From contig OY997596.1 in the NCBI GenBank assembly GCA_963921825.1, positions 36,943,932-37,007,931 of the forward strand: a stretch of 64,000 bases of DNA, in the 5' to 3' direction. A program made the translations under genes and the position numbers. Each line of letters starts with the position of its first letter. The stretch's first letter is position 1. This DNA is from Erodium maritimum. Its lineage: Eukaryota > Streptophyta > Magnoliopsida > Geraniales > Geraniaceae. Below the pieces are notes generated by a model. The model did no database searches. It saw only the letters and a program-made list of their open reading frames with translations, and was not told the origin of the DNA. Shown here piece after piece: positions 42,538 to 53,293 of the stretch.

Positions 42538-43395
42538 TAATTTAATGACTCGCGATTCATTTGAACTCTGATTAGCTTCAAACTTGCGTAAATATTTTTC
42601 TTTTTCTAAAAGCTATCTATCAAGTAGCATATTGAATATATTTTGATGAACGAAAATAAAAACAGTTATATCATAGTGATAAAAAAATGTTGAGTATTGA
42701 CAAATTAGTGCTATGTTGATAAGAAAACATGTACTGAAATGATATAAAAAAAAAGGTGATAAGGTGATAAAAATCATTTTCAATTTTTAAAATAAGAGTC
42801 ATAAACTACAGTTTAGTGTTGATAAATCTAGTGTTCAACGTTGATAAAAAAACATGTGATGAGATGATAAAATACATGTAATTTAGTGATAAACCAAGTG
42901 TTTAGTGTTGATAAAACTAATGTTCAGTGTTCATAGAAAACATGTGATGAGGTGATAAAAATCATGTTCAGTTTTGGAAAATGAGGTGATAAAACTAGTG
43001 TTCAGTATTGATAAAAACAGTGTAAAGTGTTGATAAAAAATATCCAGATATAATTTTTTTTAAATCAACCCCGAAATAAAAAAATCATGCATCAAAACAT
43101 ATTCTTCACTGATCTAGATAGAAATCCCTTGAATAAACAAAAAATATTGGTGCAAGTTTGAACTCAATCGGAGTTCAAACGAAGTGGGAATGATTAAATT
43201 AGTGAATTGGTAAAAAAAGATAATATGATAGTTTTACTAAAAAAACTTATCATTTACCAAAAAGTGCGATGTTTTTACAGTCCACAAGTCAACAACTCAA
43301 TTACATCTCATTCATCCATTTATGAAATAGATGGCTTGGACTGGTTCACACAAATTTTAAATTAATGGTGGGTTTCTATTTGATTTCTTCTCTAT
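42538..43395 (+). mobile_element. Foldback/TIR element, copy 1
   Basis: Arms 42538-42660 and 43075-43205 are inverted repeats of roughly 125 bp and about 70% identity, sharing 'tttgaactctgatt..cttcaaacttg'. The core is built of alternating AT-rich units with 'gttgataaaa' and 'gaggtgataaaa'. A further 190 bp (43205-43395) outside the right arm also matches copy 2. No transposase ORF. Target duplication not identifiable on the left, which abuts a repeat. Confidence 0.75.
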
Positions 43396-43471
43396 ACGAC
43401 AATATAATAAATACATATACATATATGACATCGGAGGATATAAACACATGTCATACTACATCATCAAGTAT

Positions 43472-43904
43472 ATGTATTAGGGTAAACTACAAATACCTAC
43501 CCCAAACTTGTAGTGTTTAACTGATACATACCCTATACTTTTTTTGTAACTGATACATACTCAGATGTTTAGTGTTTTTAACAGATAGCCCAAGGAGACA
43601 AGTAAAATGACAAAAATGCCCTGAAGTGATTTTTTCAATAATTTTTTAAAAATAAAACTGAAGTGATTTTTTTAAATAAAATTGAAGTGATTTAATAAGT
43701 ACATATATATACCTAACAAAAGTGATTTTTTAAAGTAATTACTGAAATGTAGTTGAGGGCATTTCCGTCATTTACCTGTCTGTTTGGGCTATATGTTAAA
43801 AAACTAAACATCTGAGGATGTATCAATTACAAAAAAACTTTAGGGTATGCATCAGTTAAACACTACAAATTTGGGGTAGGTATTTGTAGTTTACCCTATG
43901 TATT
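43472..43904. mobile_element. MITE with 7-bp target duplication ATGTATT
   Basis: The element spans 43479 (AGGGTAAACTACAAATACCT) to 43897 (…TTTGTAGTTTACCCT). The first about 140 bp and last about 140 bp are inverted repeats with few mismatches. ATGTATT is present at 43472-43478 and 43898-43904. Length is 419 bp and there is no ORF. TIR length and duplication size are most like Mutator- or hAT-type MITEs, but the superfamily is uncertain. Confidence 0.88.
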
Positions 43905-44125
43905 ACCATCTATTGATAAAATAATATTAAAGATATATGTTATGTCTCATATCATCATGTATATGCTTACCATTAGTTTGTTAACAATTACACCAAAGCC
44001 ATGTACAAATTTTACAAAGCATGTAAAAGACATTTATCATACATAAATTGTAGGATCGTTAATATATTTACCGAAAACAACTTATATTCCCATAAACACA
44101 TATTGATTAAACGCAAAAACCAAAA

Positions 44126-44505
44126 GCTCTTATACCAATAGAGGATCGACTACGCATCATATGCTTGCAACAGAAAAAAACAATCGATACAAAATGAAAT
44201 ATATTGGATTTGAATCAATTTTAAAACTGTAATATTACTTACTTGATATGTAGAGCAAATCGATTTTAGCTTCCAAAATACAAAGTCTCTAGTATATCCA
44301 TCTCGGGTGACGTTCTGATGCTTTCAACCACTTGAGACAACTACACAAATGGAGAACAATTCTTCATTTTGTTTTGAGAAACAAGAGAAAAGGAGAATAG
44401 AGAGAATAATATGAATCATTAGTCTCCTAACCCTAATCTCTTACCTTATATGTTGATAACTAATAGGTCTAAGACTCAATTGGGATTTGATTGGGCCACT
44501 TAACA
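44126..44505 (-). mobile_element. copia primer site and 5' LTR remnant
   Basis: Primer site read on the minus strand at 44126-44137 with one mismatch (TGGTATAAGAGC). The LTR edge at 44139 is followed by about 370 bp colinear with 27643-28010. Similarity fades near 44505 ('ttgattgggcc'). Confidence 0.78.
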
Positions 44506-44859
44506 ATGTATAGGCTTAAGGTCAATGCAAGAGTTTAGACACAACCAAAACGGCGAGCCAAATATTGAGGGCACGACGCAGCACTCAGTGTAGAATTTTG
44601 CGCCAAGCAACCAACAAAGCCGCAATCCTATGACATAATGGTCGGTTAGTACACCAACGTTGTTGCGTCACCTGTCATGTCTCATTCATTGCCTCACCAA
44701 CCCAATTTTTCAGATCCAAACCCATAAAATCCCATCATCTCAATCTATTTTGGCACACAGAAAACTTCTCCTCTCTTCCACATTTCCCTCTTCCTCTCCT
44801 TCGTCAAATGTTTTTCTTCCCATCCCCGCCATCCATGAATACAAATTTCGAAAAAAAAA
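44506..44859. other. Unassigned spacer
   Basis: No strong feature. 44700-44830 is pyrimidine-rich ('cttctcctctcttccacatt') and precedes the transposase-like reading frame, so it may be the 5' region of the Harbinger element. No terminal repeat was identified. Confidence 0.35.
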
Positions 44860-45930
44860 CAAATGGAGGAACAAGTTGAAGAAAAGATTGAAGCGACGTT
44901 GGAACAACAAATATGATATGTTATTGAAGAAGGGCTAGTGGTGCTTGAAGTTCCACAATTTTTTTAAGAAATCAAGGTCGAGAGGAATCATGTGCATGTT
45001 TATTGTTCGGCTACTTCATCCAGAATCTGGTATATAAGAAAAAAAATCAACGACGATTCCGAATGTCGAAGGTAGTATTTCTTCGCATTATGCAAGTACT
45101 ATGTGAATGCAACCCGTAATTCCGTCAACGACCCGAAGGTCTTTGTAAGTCTGGCTTCTTTCCCCATCAAAAATGCATTACAACCATTCTTCGATTGTGT
45201 TACGGAACTTCAACTAGTTCAATTGATGAATATGTGCGCATGGGCGTCACCACGACTTTAAAGTGCATCTAGAAGTTCTGAACGTGTATCATCAATGTTT
45301 TGGGGCCAACATATTTACGTCGTACGACTGAAGAAGACACTCGACGTATATTGGAAGTCAACAAAGCACAAGACTTCCCTGGAAGTCATGTAGTCTTGAC
45401 CGCATACATTGGCAATGGAAGAACTGTCTAGTAGCATGAGATGGGCAATTCTGATGGAAAGACCATGGAAACGTCGTTGCAACTCAAGACTTGTGCATAT
45501 GGCATGCATTTATCGGTCTCACTAGATCGAACAACGACATCAATGTACTAAATCAGTCGACTTTGATCTAGGAATCAATGGAAGGCTTTGCCCCACCTGT
45601 GTAGATTATGGTGAACGGTAACGAGTACTATACTCCTTATTATTTAACCAATGGTATGCCTTTATGAAAGCAATATCGGCTCCATAACTTCCGAAGCATA
45701 AGTTGGTCTTTGTTCTTTCCAAATTTGTTCTATGTTCGTAGCTTATGGATTACGAGTTCTCACTAGAGCTCAAGTTCCATATCAGGAATGAGGACTTTGA
45801 TTTTGGGTCGTTGTGTACACGCCATCGCCATGTTCTTCCTTCGACCTCGTCGGCATTCGTGCAAGGTTCTCCCATTCGACAACGTTCAAGTTCTTCGAAA
45901 GTCTTGAGAAATTGTTCTAGAATTTTGTAG
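44860..45930 (+). pseudogene. PIF/Harbinger transposase (HARBI1-like nuclease) remnant
   Basis: Begins near ATGGAGGAACAAG (44863). Conserved blocks of the plant Harbinger transposase can be read across frames: YGTSTSSIDEYVRMGVTTTL at about 45199-45260, WQWKNCLVA at about 45410, WHAFIG…SNNDINVLNQST at about 45498-45550, and VNGNEYYTPYYLTNGMP at about 45612-45660, where the catalytic acidic blocks normally lie. Stops (for example TGG-to-TGA at about 45437) and deletions make it non-functional. In the family this protein cuts and joins at TTA/TAA targets together with a Myb-like partner. Confidence 0.75.
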
Positions 45931-46330
45931 AGTTGTTTCAAAATTTCATAGATAGGAAAATTGTTAGCAAATTTTGAGTTACTCAGGTATTTAGGGTTCA
46001 TATTTGTTATTTACGGTTGATGTTCAAATGTTAAGATTATTCGAATGTTTAGATGGTTCAGATTCGTTGATGTTCTTTAGGGTTGTTCATAGAGATTAAT
46101 TGCTCTATAGTTGTTTGTTGAGAATTGATTGTGGTAATTTCTTCAGATTTTATAATTTTTTTATGAAAAATTAATTATGAAAATTAAAAATAATTAAATA
46201 TGAATTAATAAAAGTTAAATAATTATTTAATAAATTAATTATATTTAAATAAATTTTTTAATATTAATAAAATTATCTAAATTAATAAAAAATACTTATT
46301 GAAACTTGAAAAATAATTATTATAAAATAA

Positions 46331-46618
46331 AGGGAAAATTTCAGTATAGTACCCTGCCAAACATTTAATTTTAGTATATTACCCTACCAAATTTTTTTTG
46401 CACTTTCATACCTAAACCAAACATTTAATAGTAGTTTCATACTCATTCGTTAACTTAGATAATTTAACGGTTGGGTATGAAACTATTATTAAATGTTTGG
46501 TTTAGGTATGAAAGTGAAAAAAAAAAGTTTGCTAGGGTATTATACTGAAATTAAATGTTTGGCAGGGTATTATATTGAAATTAAAAGTTTGGCAATGTAT
46601 TATACAAAAATTTTCCCT
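46331..46618. mobile_element. Small foldback MITE, about 288 bp
   Basis: Ends AGGGAAAATTTC and AAATTTTCCCT are inverted. The two halves pair along most of their length: 'aaccaaacatttaatagtag' against 'ctattattaaatgtttggtt' around a centre near 46455. Flanks are A-rich (AAAATAA and AAAATTA), so a target duplication cannot be proven. No ORF. Confidence 0.8.
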
Positions 46619-47479
46619 AAAATTAAAAAATATTTATGATGACAAAAAATAAAAAATTAAATGATAAAAATCATAATTTAGAAAAAAATTAAATCAAAGA
46701 AGAAATAAAATAAATAAATTATAATGATGGATAGGGGTATAATGGTCTTTTAACTCATATGTCAAAGCATAATTTAAATGTGAATGGTTTATTGGTAATT
46801 TCATGTCATATTGTTAGTTTTTAATAACAAAAGTCTGAGACCTGTATTTTAGGTATCGTATTTAATATTTTTAAACAATAGGTAGTTTATTGTTGTGACT
46901 AAAACAAAAAGGTAGGTTTCTATACTGAATACTAGTGCATATCGAACATTGTTTTATGTATTTATGCTACTATACACTAAAACATGAAACAATAAGGATT
47001 ATCGGTCTTTTGGTAGGTAGTTTGTATAATTCTAGTTTGAAAATCAAAAAACTTAGTGCTCGAGAGATTAATTGTTGGAAATCGATACCTATTTTAAGGG
47101 GCTAGTTTCTTGGTATCGTAAGACAAGTTTTTTTTTTTCTTCCGAAGAAACCATAAGACAATTTAAGTTAGAGTAAGATCTTAATAATCATATTAGGATA
47201 ATAGTACCTTATGCTACTTTATCTACTATGTACAAATCAATCTTTTCCTGTTTAGTGTCATTTTCATTATTGTAATTTATATCTAGTTAATTAGATCAAA
47301 CCCCCAAACAGTAAATAGATACTTTTAACGTACTTCTCCAAACTCAAATACAACGATTAAACTATCAGAAACTCGATTTATCGTAGATTAGGTTCGACCT
47401 GATACTTACCGGTTATAAATATATTAATTTGATCGTGTACACTTGCATGTATAGTTGGGGTAATAAAAAGAATTACACT
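46619..47479. other. AT-rich, no gene recognised
   Basis: Low-complexity and intergenic in character on both strands. A poly-T tract lies at 47131-47140. I see no TE domain, LTR edge or coding signal. Confidence 0.5.
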
Positions 47480-47523
47480 TCCAACACACCACATTGTGCA
47501 TACATGTAGGCCACAACAAGAAG

Positions 47524-48697
47524 ACTCAAATATGTTTTTTTTATCTGTAAATGTATTATTAAGAGATCAGGTTTTCAAAACAAAAACAAGATCAAGGGAT
47601 GAAACCCTCAGTGAACAGACACGAGCATGCTTCCATAGCACATCAAAACCAGTGACAACCAAGGTCTTACAACACCTAGATTCAATTAACATGAAGTAAA
47701 ACCAAATACCCACGCAGGGGCTGAGACTCTTACCCAAGTGTATCTAACAACCATGAAGTCAACAATAGCCAACAAGGGCAGAAAAGAGCAACAAACACAA
47801 ACAAAAGTAAAAAGAAGAACACCTACCACACCAATCAAAACCACAGCCCCGAACTATACGAAACAGGGGGAATCAATCCTAACAACCCCCCGTTACCAAG
47901 AGGTAAGTCTCCCCAAAGCCAACACAGGGAGGTGAACCAAAGGAGGGGGATCAACATCAAGTGATACCGGAAGGAGAGAAAGCCCTAATAATCCCCAAAC
48001 TCTAAAACCCCATGATCGGACCTAATGATCGTCGGCCATCACCGGGAGCGACCGGTCCGACTACTCTACCAGAGAGAGAAGAGGGTTACTGGGAAAAGGA
48101 AAAACCTGTATCGAAGGCCACGAAGGAGGGGGCCGCAAGCCTAAGTCGCACCAACAGATCCGGAAGAGCTTCACGCGTTCGGGAGAGCTCCTCCACCGCA
48201 TGTAAGTTTAGAACCACGGCCGAAACTGACCAAACCCCTCGCTGGGAAAACACCTCTGACGAGGCTCGGAGTCCCAACAACCGAGAGAACAGGGAGAGGT
48301 GGTGGATCTGGGACTGGAGAGCTCCCGGAGACCCAAAAACTTCGCCTAGTGGCAGATCTGAGGGGTTTCCCCAGATCTGCGAGGATCCCCACCGGAATCA
48401 AAGGGGAAACCTCTCCCACGGGCACATCTGGAGAAATAAGGTCGCTGGAGCCGAAGAGAGGTCGGTGAGAAATTGAGGGAGACGAACCCAGGAAAGAAAA
48501 AGACGAAACAGGTAGAAATAAACGGGAGAGACAGACAGAGGAGGCCACCGACGTCTTCCCTGGCTCCGGAGGGAACCAGATCTGACGCCGGTGGAATCGA
48601 GAAGCAAGGGGAAGGTCGGCGAGGTTAGAGAGTTTTTAGAGAGAGAGCTTGGATCCGGTTTCACTACTCTGAGTTGATTATACTTCACTCAAATATG
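47524..48697 (-). mobile_element. Minus-strand non-LTR retroposon with 11-bp target duplication
   Basis: A T-tract (47535-47542, the A-tail of the minus strand) is preceded by 'gatctcttaataatacattt' on the element strand, an L1-type 3' end. ACTCAAATATG occurs at 47524-47534 and 48687-48697. The 1.15 kb body is TC/GA-rich with CCGGCG-type GC-rich blocks like a LINE 5' region, but no RT, endonuclease or gag-like domain was read, so it is a non-autonomous or 5'-UTR-plus-3'-end derivative. Open frames at 48012-48476 (plus) and 48171-48548 (minus) lack any domain. Confidence 0.8.
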
Positions 48698-48967
48698 TTC
48701 AATCTAGAACCTCAAGGAGACATTGCTAAAAAGCCCAAGTTTGTTGGGAAATGCTACATTTGTAACAAGATTGTACATAAGTATGTTGAATGTAGGTTAC
48801 TAAAGAGTGTTAAGTTTAAAATAGATGTCACACGAAGTGTATCTAACATTGATCTATGCGCAATGATTTATAAAGTTAGTATGGTTTACGCAAATTTAAG
48901 AAGTGTTGACTTGATAATGTTGTCCCACTTCATATTTGTATTGGCAAAGACTCATTTACTTAACTGA
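48698..48967 (+). pseudogene. copia gag C-terminus with zinc knuckle
   Basis: Frame 48674-48967. The retrotransposon reading begins after the target duplication at 48697: EPQGDIAKKPKFVGKC then YICNKIVHKYVECRLLKS, with C-X2-C-X4-H-X4-C intact. It continues for about 55 residues of unassigned sequence. Confidence 0.7.
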
Positions 48968-49129
48968 CTCCTCAAAAGAGGGTCTATCTATTAAGTATGT
49001 TTTGCCGATCAAAAAAAGAGTACTTGATAAGAGCTCTACATAGACAACATGTGCTCGTCACGCGTCCCCTTTTCCCCGAAATCCCTAGGAAGGGCGCGAA
49101 CGTCGATCTCAGGCGCTCGGCCGGTAAGG

Positions 49130-50799
49130 ATGTCCAAATTCGATTCAAACGGAGGTCCGAGCGGAGGAGATAAGGTGGCTCTGATCGATAACTCGTCGGG
49201 GAGAGATAAGCGCAAGCTCGTGGTCGCGACTTCAGGCAAGGAGGATGGCTTCAGTAAGGGACCGGAGAAACTTGCCTCCGATTCAGAGAGGGAGATCGAT
49301 GACCCTCCTTCCTGACCAACACATCATCAGGCGACAAGGACTCTGCAGCCGAATACGGTTTTCATTCTTAATCTCCCAGAGGGATCAACCAAGGAAGGCG
49401 TGAAAGCCATTTTCAACACATTTGGAGAAACAGAATTCATCCACCTCCCGTACAACCCAAATTCCAGAGGTAATTATTTTGGGTTTGTTCGATTTAAGGC
49501 AGGTGTGGATGTGGCTAAGGTAGTGCGGTCCACCAATGGGTCCAAGCTTGGTTCGAGAAGGTTGTTTGTGGCTCAGGCGTGGGAAAAGAGCAAGGGGTGG
49601 GAGAGAGCACCAAGGGAGGATTTGCGAAACCTGCTGAATACAAAGGCTGCAGCAAACTCATTTCGCCCCTGGCCAGAACGAGACAACTCAGTATCGGTTC
49701 AGATCGAAGTGGACGAGAAGCTGAAGGAAGAGGCTAGTAAAGGTTGGCTGGGTGTCCTTCATGGGAACTTAAGTCCAATGTCGCTGCAGGAGGAGTTAAG
49801 CAGACAGGGGGTATATGATATTTTGATCAAATCCTTGGGTAATAGGGTGGTAATGGTCACCTGTGTTGATAGTGCCTTCGAGGAAAGAATGGCGGAGAGT
49901 AGATGGTCGTGGCTCTCACAATGGTTGACAATGGGCTTAAACAAGGAACCTCTTCTACTAAAAGGGTTTTTTTTCGTTGGCTGAGGATTCAAGGCGTTCC
50001 AATTCATTATTGGACGAAGAGGAATTTAGAGAGCATTGCAGGAGCTCTAGGGGAAGTGGTGATGGTCCATCCTTAGTCGATTACAGGCTCGGATTGTGCT
50101 GAAGCCTTCGTGCTAACACACTTACAGCATGACTACTTCAAGGAGCAGGTGGTAAGAATAGCTTTTGAAGACGAGCAGTGTAGCGTATTGGCAACTGAAG
50201 CCCAAGTGAATCAGGTGCCAATCTCTATCCCAGCTCAAGAGAAGTTGGATAGTTGGTTGATGTATAGTCCGGAAAGGTCAGCAAAAGTGAATTCAGCTGA
50301 AGAAGACAACCGGAATCAGTCCCTTGAGAGCACTAACCATTTTGAGAGCTCTGATTTTGTTGGGGCTCATTCCCTTGATACTACAACTCTGCTAATGCTT
50401 CCTTTAGTTGGGCAACCCGAAGCTACTATTCCAGCATCACAGAAGAAGGTAGACAGTAAAGATTCTGAAAAAATTGTGTCTGAAAGTGTGTTATCAAAGA
50501 AGAAGAAGAAGAAGCTGCAGTTAAAGGCCAGAGGCAGGGTCGATTCACAAGCTACTGTAAGCGACCAATCCATCGCTCAGGACACGTACGGGCCGAGCCC
50601 TGTCTCGCGCGGTCATGGGAAGATACAAGCAGCAGAAAAGGATTGGGCCTTCTGTAGTTCAATGGGATTTAAATCTAAGTCCTCTGGTGAGCAATTTAGG
50701 CGTGTACTGGAGCAGTTAAACTCAGATTTAGACGCAGCAACATGGGGTCACGCGAGTGAGGCAGAACCGGACTCGGAAGGTGAGTCGTTCTTCCTGCTA
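49130..50799 (+). pseudogene. LINE ORF1 with RRM domain, three breaks
   Basis: The start at 49130 (MSKFDSNGGPSGG) is probable. An in-frame TGA lies at 49313. The RRM spans about 49350-49570, with VFILNL (RNP2) and NYFGFVRF (RNP1). A WGLVL/W-rich domain of the type found in plant LINE ORF1 and retrotransposon gag follows, up to about 50160, with a one-base slip in the T8 run near 49970 and a TAG at about 50075. The last part (50160-50790) is acidic, with a KKKKK tract, and has no finger. The protein binds element RNA. It is inactive here. Confidence 0.8.
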
Positions 50800-50928
50800 A
50801 TGGGTATCTCGATCCTATCATGGATTGTGAGAGGTGCCTCTTCTGATCAGAAGAGGAGTGCGTTAAGGGAGGTCCTCAGAAAGAGTAAATCGAAATTCGT
50901 TCTTCTCCAGGAAACGAAAATTGAGTAA
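50800..50928 (+). pseudogene. LINE ORF2, N-terminal endonuclease stub
   Basis: Starts at ATG 50800 with MGISILSWIVRGAS, then FVLLQETKIE and a stop. This is the start of an APE-type endonuclease. The SWNVRG Asn, which helps bind the metal, is Ile here, and Glu in QETK is kept. The coding sequence then ends near the Harbinger insertion, and the frame does not continue. A TAATG stop-start lies in the neighbouring frame, the usual ORF1/ORF2 border, so ORF1 and ORF2 reading through in one frame here is a product of an indel. Confidence 0.85.
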
Positions 50929-51411
50929 TCAGGTGGTGGGGCCTTCTTTGGGAGATTTCTCCTTCTGTTCAGAACCTCTTAGAGCATGTACAACAGAAAG
51001 GACCTTGGTCAGGGAGTGGGAGTGCAGACCTTGTGCTGACTGGACAAAAGTTAGGGAGTGGGAGTGCATAAAAGTGGGTGTTTTGCAACAGAAAGGACCT
51101 TGAGGTCCTGAGAGTGCAGAACAGTGCTGACTGGATTATTATTTGTTATTTTCCTGTTTTATTTAATTCGTTATCAGAAACCGTTTAATTTAGTCATAAT
51201 TTAAACAATTTTGGAAATAAATAATTAAAGACAATCAATAATTAATAAATTCAACACGAATAGAAATGAACTTCTAATTTTATTCAATCCATTTTAATAC
51301 AACCCAAAACAAAATACAAGTTCAAGAATCATCCTCTGTTGGGTCGACATCTGGTGGTGGGGGTTGGCTTCGAAGATCATCAATTTTGGCTTCAAGGCTA
51401 GTGATGAGTCT

Positions 51412-52901
51412 TCACACTTGGGTCTTGCAAAACTTATGGTCTGCCAACGCCTCTTCGTCGTAGGAAGATGTATCCTTCTCCACCAGGGCCTTGTAGTTGG
51501 CGATGTTTGCTTCCCACTGTTGGGTTAATGCTTGTAACATGCGAAACTTATTTTCCTGTTGTTCGCCACGTGAACGTTGAGCCTCAAATCGTGCACGTTC
51601 AGCGTCGATTCGTGCACGTTCCAGTTCGGCGAAGGCAGCCATTTGGGCCGTGAGGACGACCCCCTTCTTTGCGGCCTTCGCTGCCTTCTTCCCTTGCGGT
51701 CGGCGAGGGGGACTTGGGGCGGCCTCGGGGGATGGGGGTGTGTCACTGAGAGGGACCTGAGTCCCCTCGTAGTTCTCGCTTCCTCCCCATTCTGGTGGTT
51801 GGGACTCACCACTGAGAGGTGTGCCCTCCTCCCATGTGCTTGTAGGTGGGGTTGAGCTGTAAGCCCCAGCCTCATCCAACCGCTGTCGTTGTTGGCGTAC
51901 CTGACTGCGGACAGTTCCCATTGTGCCCTCCTCGGCACTGAACTTCTCATTGCCATCGAGCCTCCTGACCCAATGATCCAGGTCGAACTTTAGCGGGTGG
52001 TCTTTAATCACTTTCCCATCATCCTCCCACATTTTCTTCGCACGTCTCAAGTGCTCTTCGTCGTTTGCGCCGCTCGACTTCTCGGCCCTGGACCGCTTCA
52101 AATAGCCGAGCATCCTCCTTGTCTGGCTAGAACCTCTGAGCCAACGTTTCTTGATAGCTTCCCAGCGGCGATGCGGGTAACCTCCCTTGGAGTTGTATTT
52201 CCTCTGCACTTCGCACCAGAATGTGTTGCCGGTTTGCGAGTTGCCCTTGACGGCGTCTCTTGTTGTGCTCAACCAGCAAGTTATGAGGTGGTGGTCCTCC
52301 TCCTTGCTGAATGTCCGGCCATCCGCCTCTGGTTCTTCGGGTTGGGCTCGGGGTTGGGCTCGGGGTCGGGCTTGGGCAGGGGCTCGGCCTCGTCGTTGGG
52401 AAGAGGATGGCTGGGGGGTTTGTACGTCGGGTAGTGGATGACCCTCGTAGTTGTAGAATTGGGGTCCCATGCCCCATTGTGATTGTGATTGTGGTGGGAA
52501 CGGTGGCATCTGGAAACCTTGTGGGGGCAGGCTCCATTGTGATGGCACTTGGAACCCTAGCGCCATTTGGTATTGTTGGGGACGGTTTTGCCCTGACAAA
52601 AAAAATTTTATACAATAAATTAAGTGCTCAAAAATTTAATACAAAAAATTTTAATACAATAAATTAAGTGCTCAAAAATAAAATAATAAAATAAGTGCAA
52701 ATAATTAATCAAAAAAATGAATACAATGCATTAATACAATAAAATAAGTTTGCACTAACCTGAACTCGACCCCGGGTTCGAGCTTGGGGAGTTGGAACGA
52801 TTTCCCATTAGAATGTCTCCAAAACCTCGTGCCAGTTCGTCCTCGGTGAATTCTCGTTCGTCACCAACTGAGTGTGCACGAGACCCAGCGTCGCCCGACA
52901 T
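51412..52901 (-). CDS. Harbinger ORF1, Myb/SANT-like DNA-binding protein
   Basis: Two exons on the minus strand, 52901-52760 and 52592-51412, GT-AG intron of 167 bp, giving about 440 residues. The N-terminal part is Ser-rich then Pro/Gln-rich. A Myb/SANT-like trihelix domain follows (FSKEEDHHLITCWLSTTRDA … FWCEVQRKYNS … RWEAIKKRW), then a basic helical segment, then a C-terminal Lys/Ala/Glu/Arg-rich coiled-coil-like region (ARIDAERARFEAQRS). Host proteins of the same build are annotated as NAM-associated or GST T3-like; here the TIRs show it is the transposon ORF1. A CGA-to-TGA change stops it about 31 codons before the apparent original end (51318), which is otherwise open. Confidence 0.82.
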
Positions 52902-53049
52902 TTTTCACGAGAATGATTGAAACGAGAGAGGAGAATTTGGGAAGGAGAGAGTGAAGTTGGATAGTTGAAGTAGGAAGTGGTGTGAAAAATATGAGAGGAG
53001 AGGGGTATTTATAGGGTTTTATTTGTTGATTTTTGAATTAAAAAAAACT

Positions 53050-53293
53050 AGCCGTTAGTGTGCAACGGTCAGGACATGTGGCAGCCCCAGACGCTGCCAG
53101 CGCAGTAGACAGCGCGCAGGCGCGTCCACCGCGCCCGGCCAGCGAGAGGGGAGCGGGACTGTGTGCAGGGGGAGCGGGAGCGCGTGGAGGGGGAGCGGGG
53201 CCGTGTTTTTCGACGATCACAGCGGAATGGCCAGCGCGCCCGGCCAGTGAACGTCGCGGCGCGGGGAGCGGGGCCGTTCCGTTGTTCTTGCTC
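53050..53293. repeat. GC-rich subterminal block of the Harbinger element
   Basis: About 70% G+C, with 'gcgcccggccagcga' at 53127 and again near 53238, and four 'ggggagcgggg'-type phrases. It lies just upstream (on the minus strand) of the Myb-like gene's 5' end, within the TIR-bounded element. The frames it opens on both strands are compositional artefacts. Confidence 0.6.

Larger units (their letters stand above)
27643..44505 (-). mobile_element. Minus-strand Ty1/copia element, outermost shell of a nested tower
   Basis: The left edge (27643: TGAAGGATTGAC…) and the right-hand LTR edge (44139: TAGAGGATCGAC…) are colinear for about 370 bp, giving two LTRs in the same orientation. Next to the right one lies a degenerate minus-strand tRNA-Met primer site (44126-44137). 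RNase H lies at 41140-41690. Thus 3' LTR = 27643-28911 plus about 40823-41130, interrupted by the gypsy element; the interior is mostly deleted or overwritten; and the 5' LTR keeps only 44139-44505. The family was read from RNase H and the primer site only. Confidence 0.75.

Noticed and set aside
7718-44137. TGGTATCAGAGC-like sites as tRNA genes
   Set aside because: They are 12-bp primer binding sites next to LTR edges, not full tRNA cloverleafs. No tRNA or rRNA gene was seen.
47535-48686. Calling the 1.15 kb minus-strand body a protein-coding gene (frames at 48012-48476 and 48171-48548)
   Set aside because: Frames on both strands lack domains, and the body is bounded by an A-tail and target duplications.
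51412-52599. Annotation as a host glutathione S-transferase T3-like or NAM-associated gene
   Set aside because: TIRs and a TTA duplication enclose it, and the domain order matches Harbinger ORF1. It contains no GST fold motif. The N-terminal MSG in the raw frame is intronic; the true exon join gives SSG.
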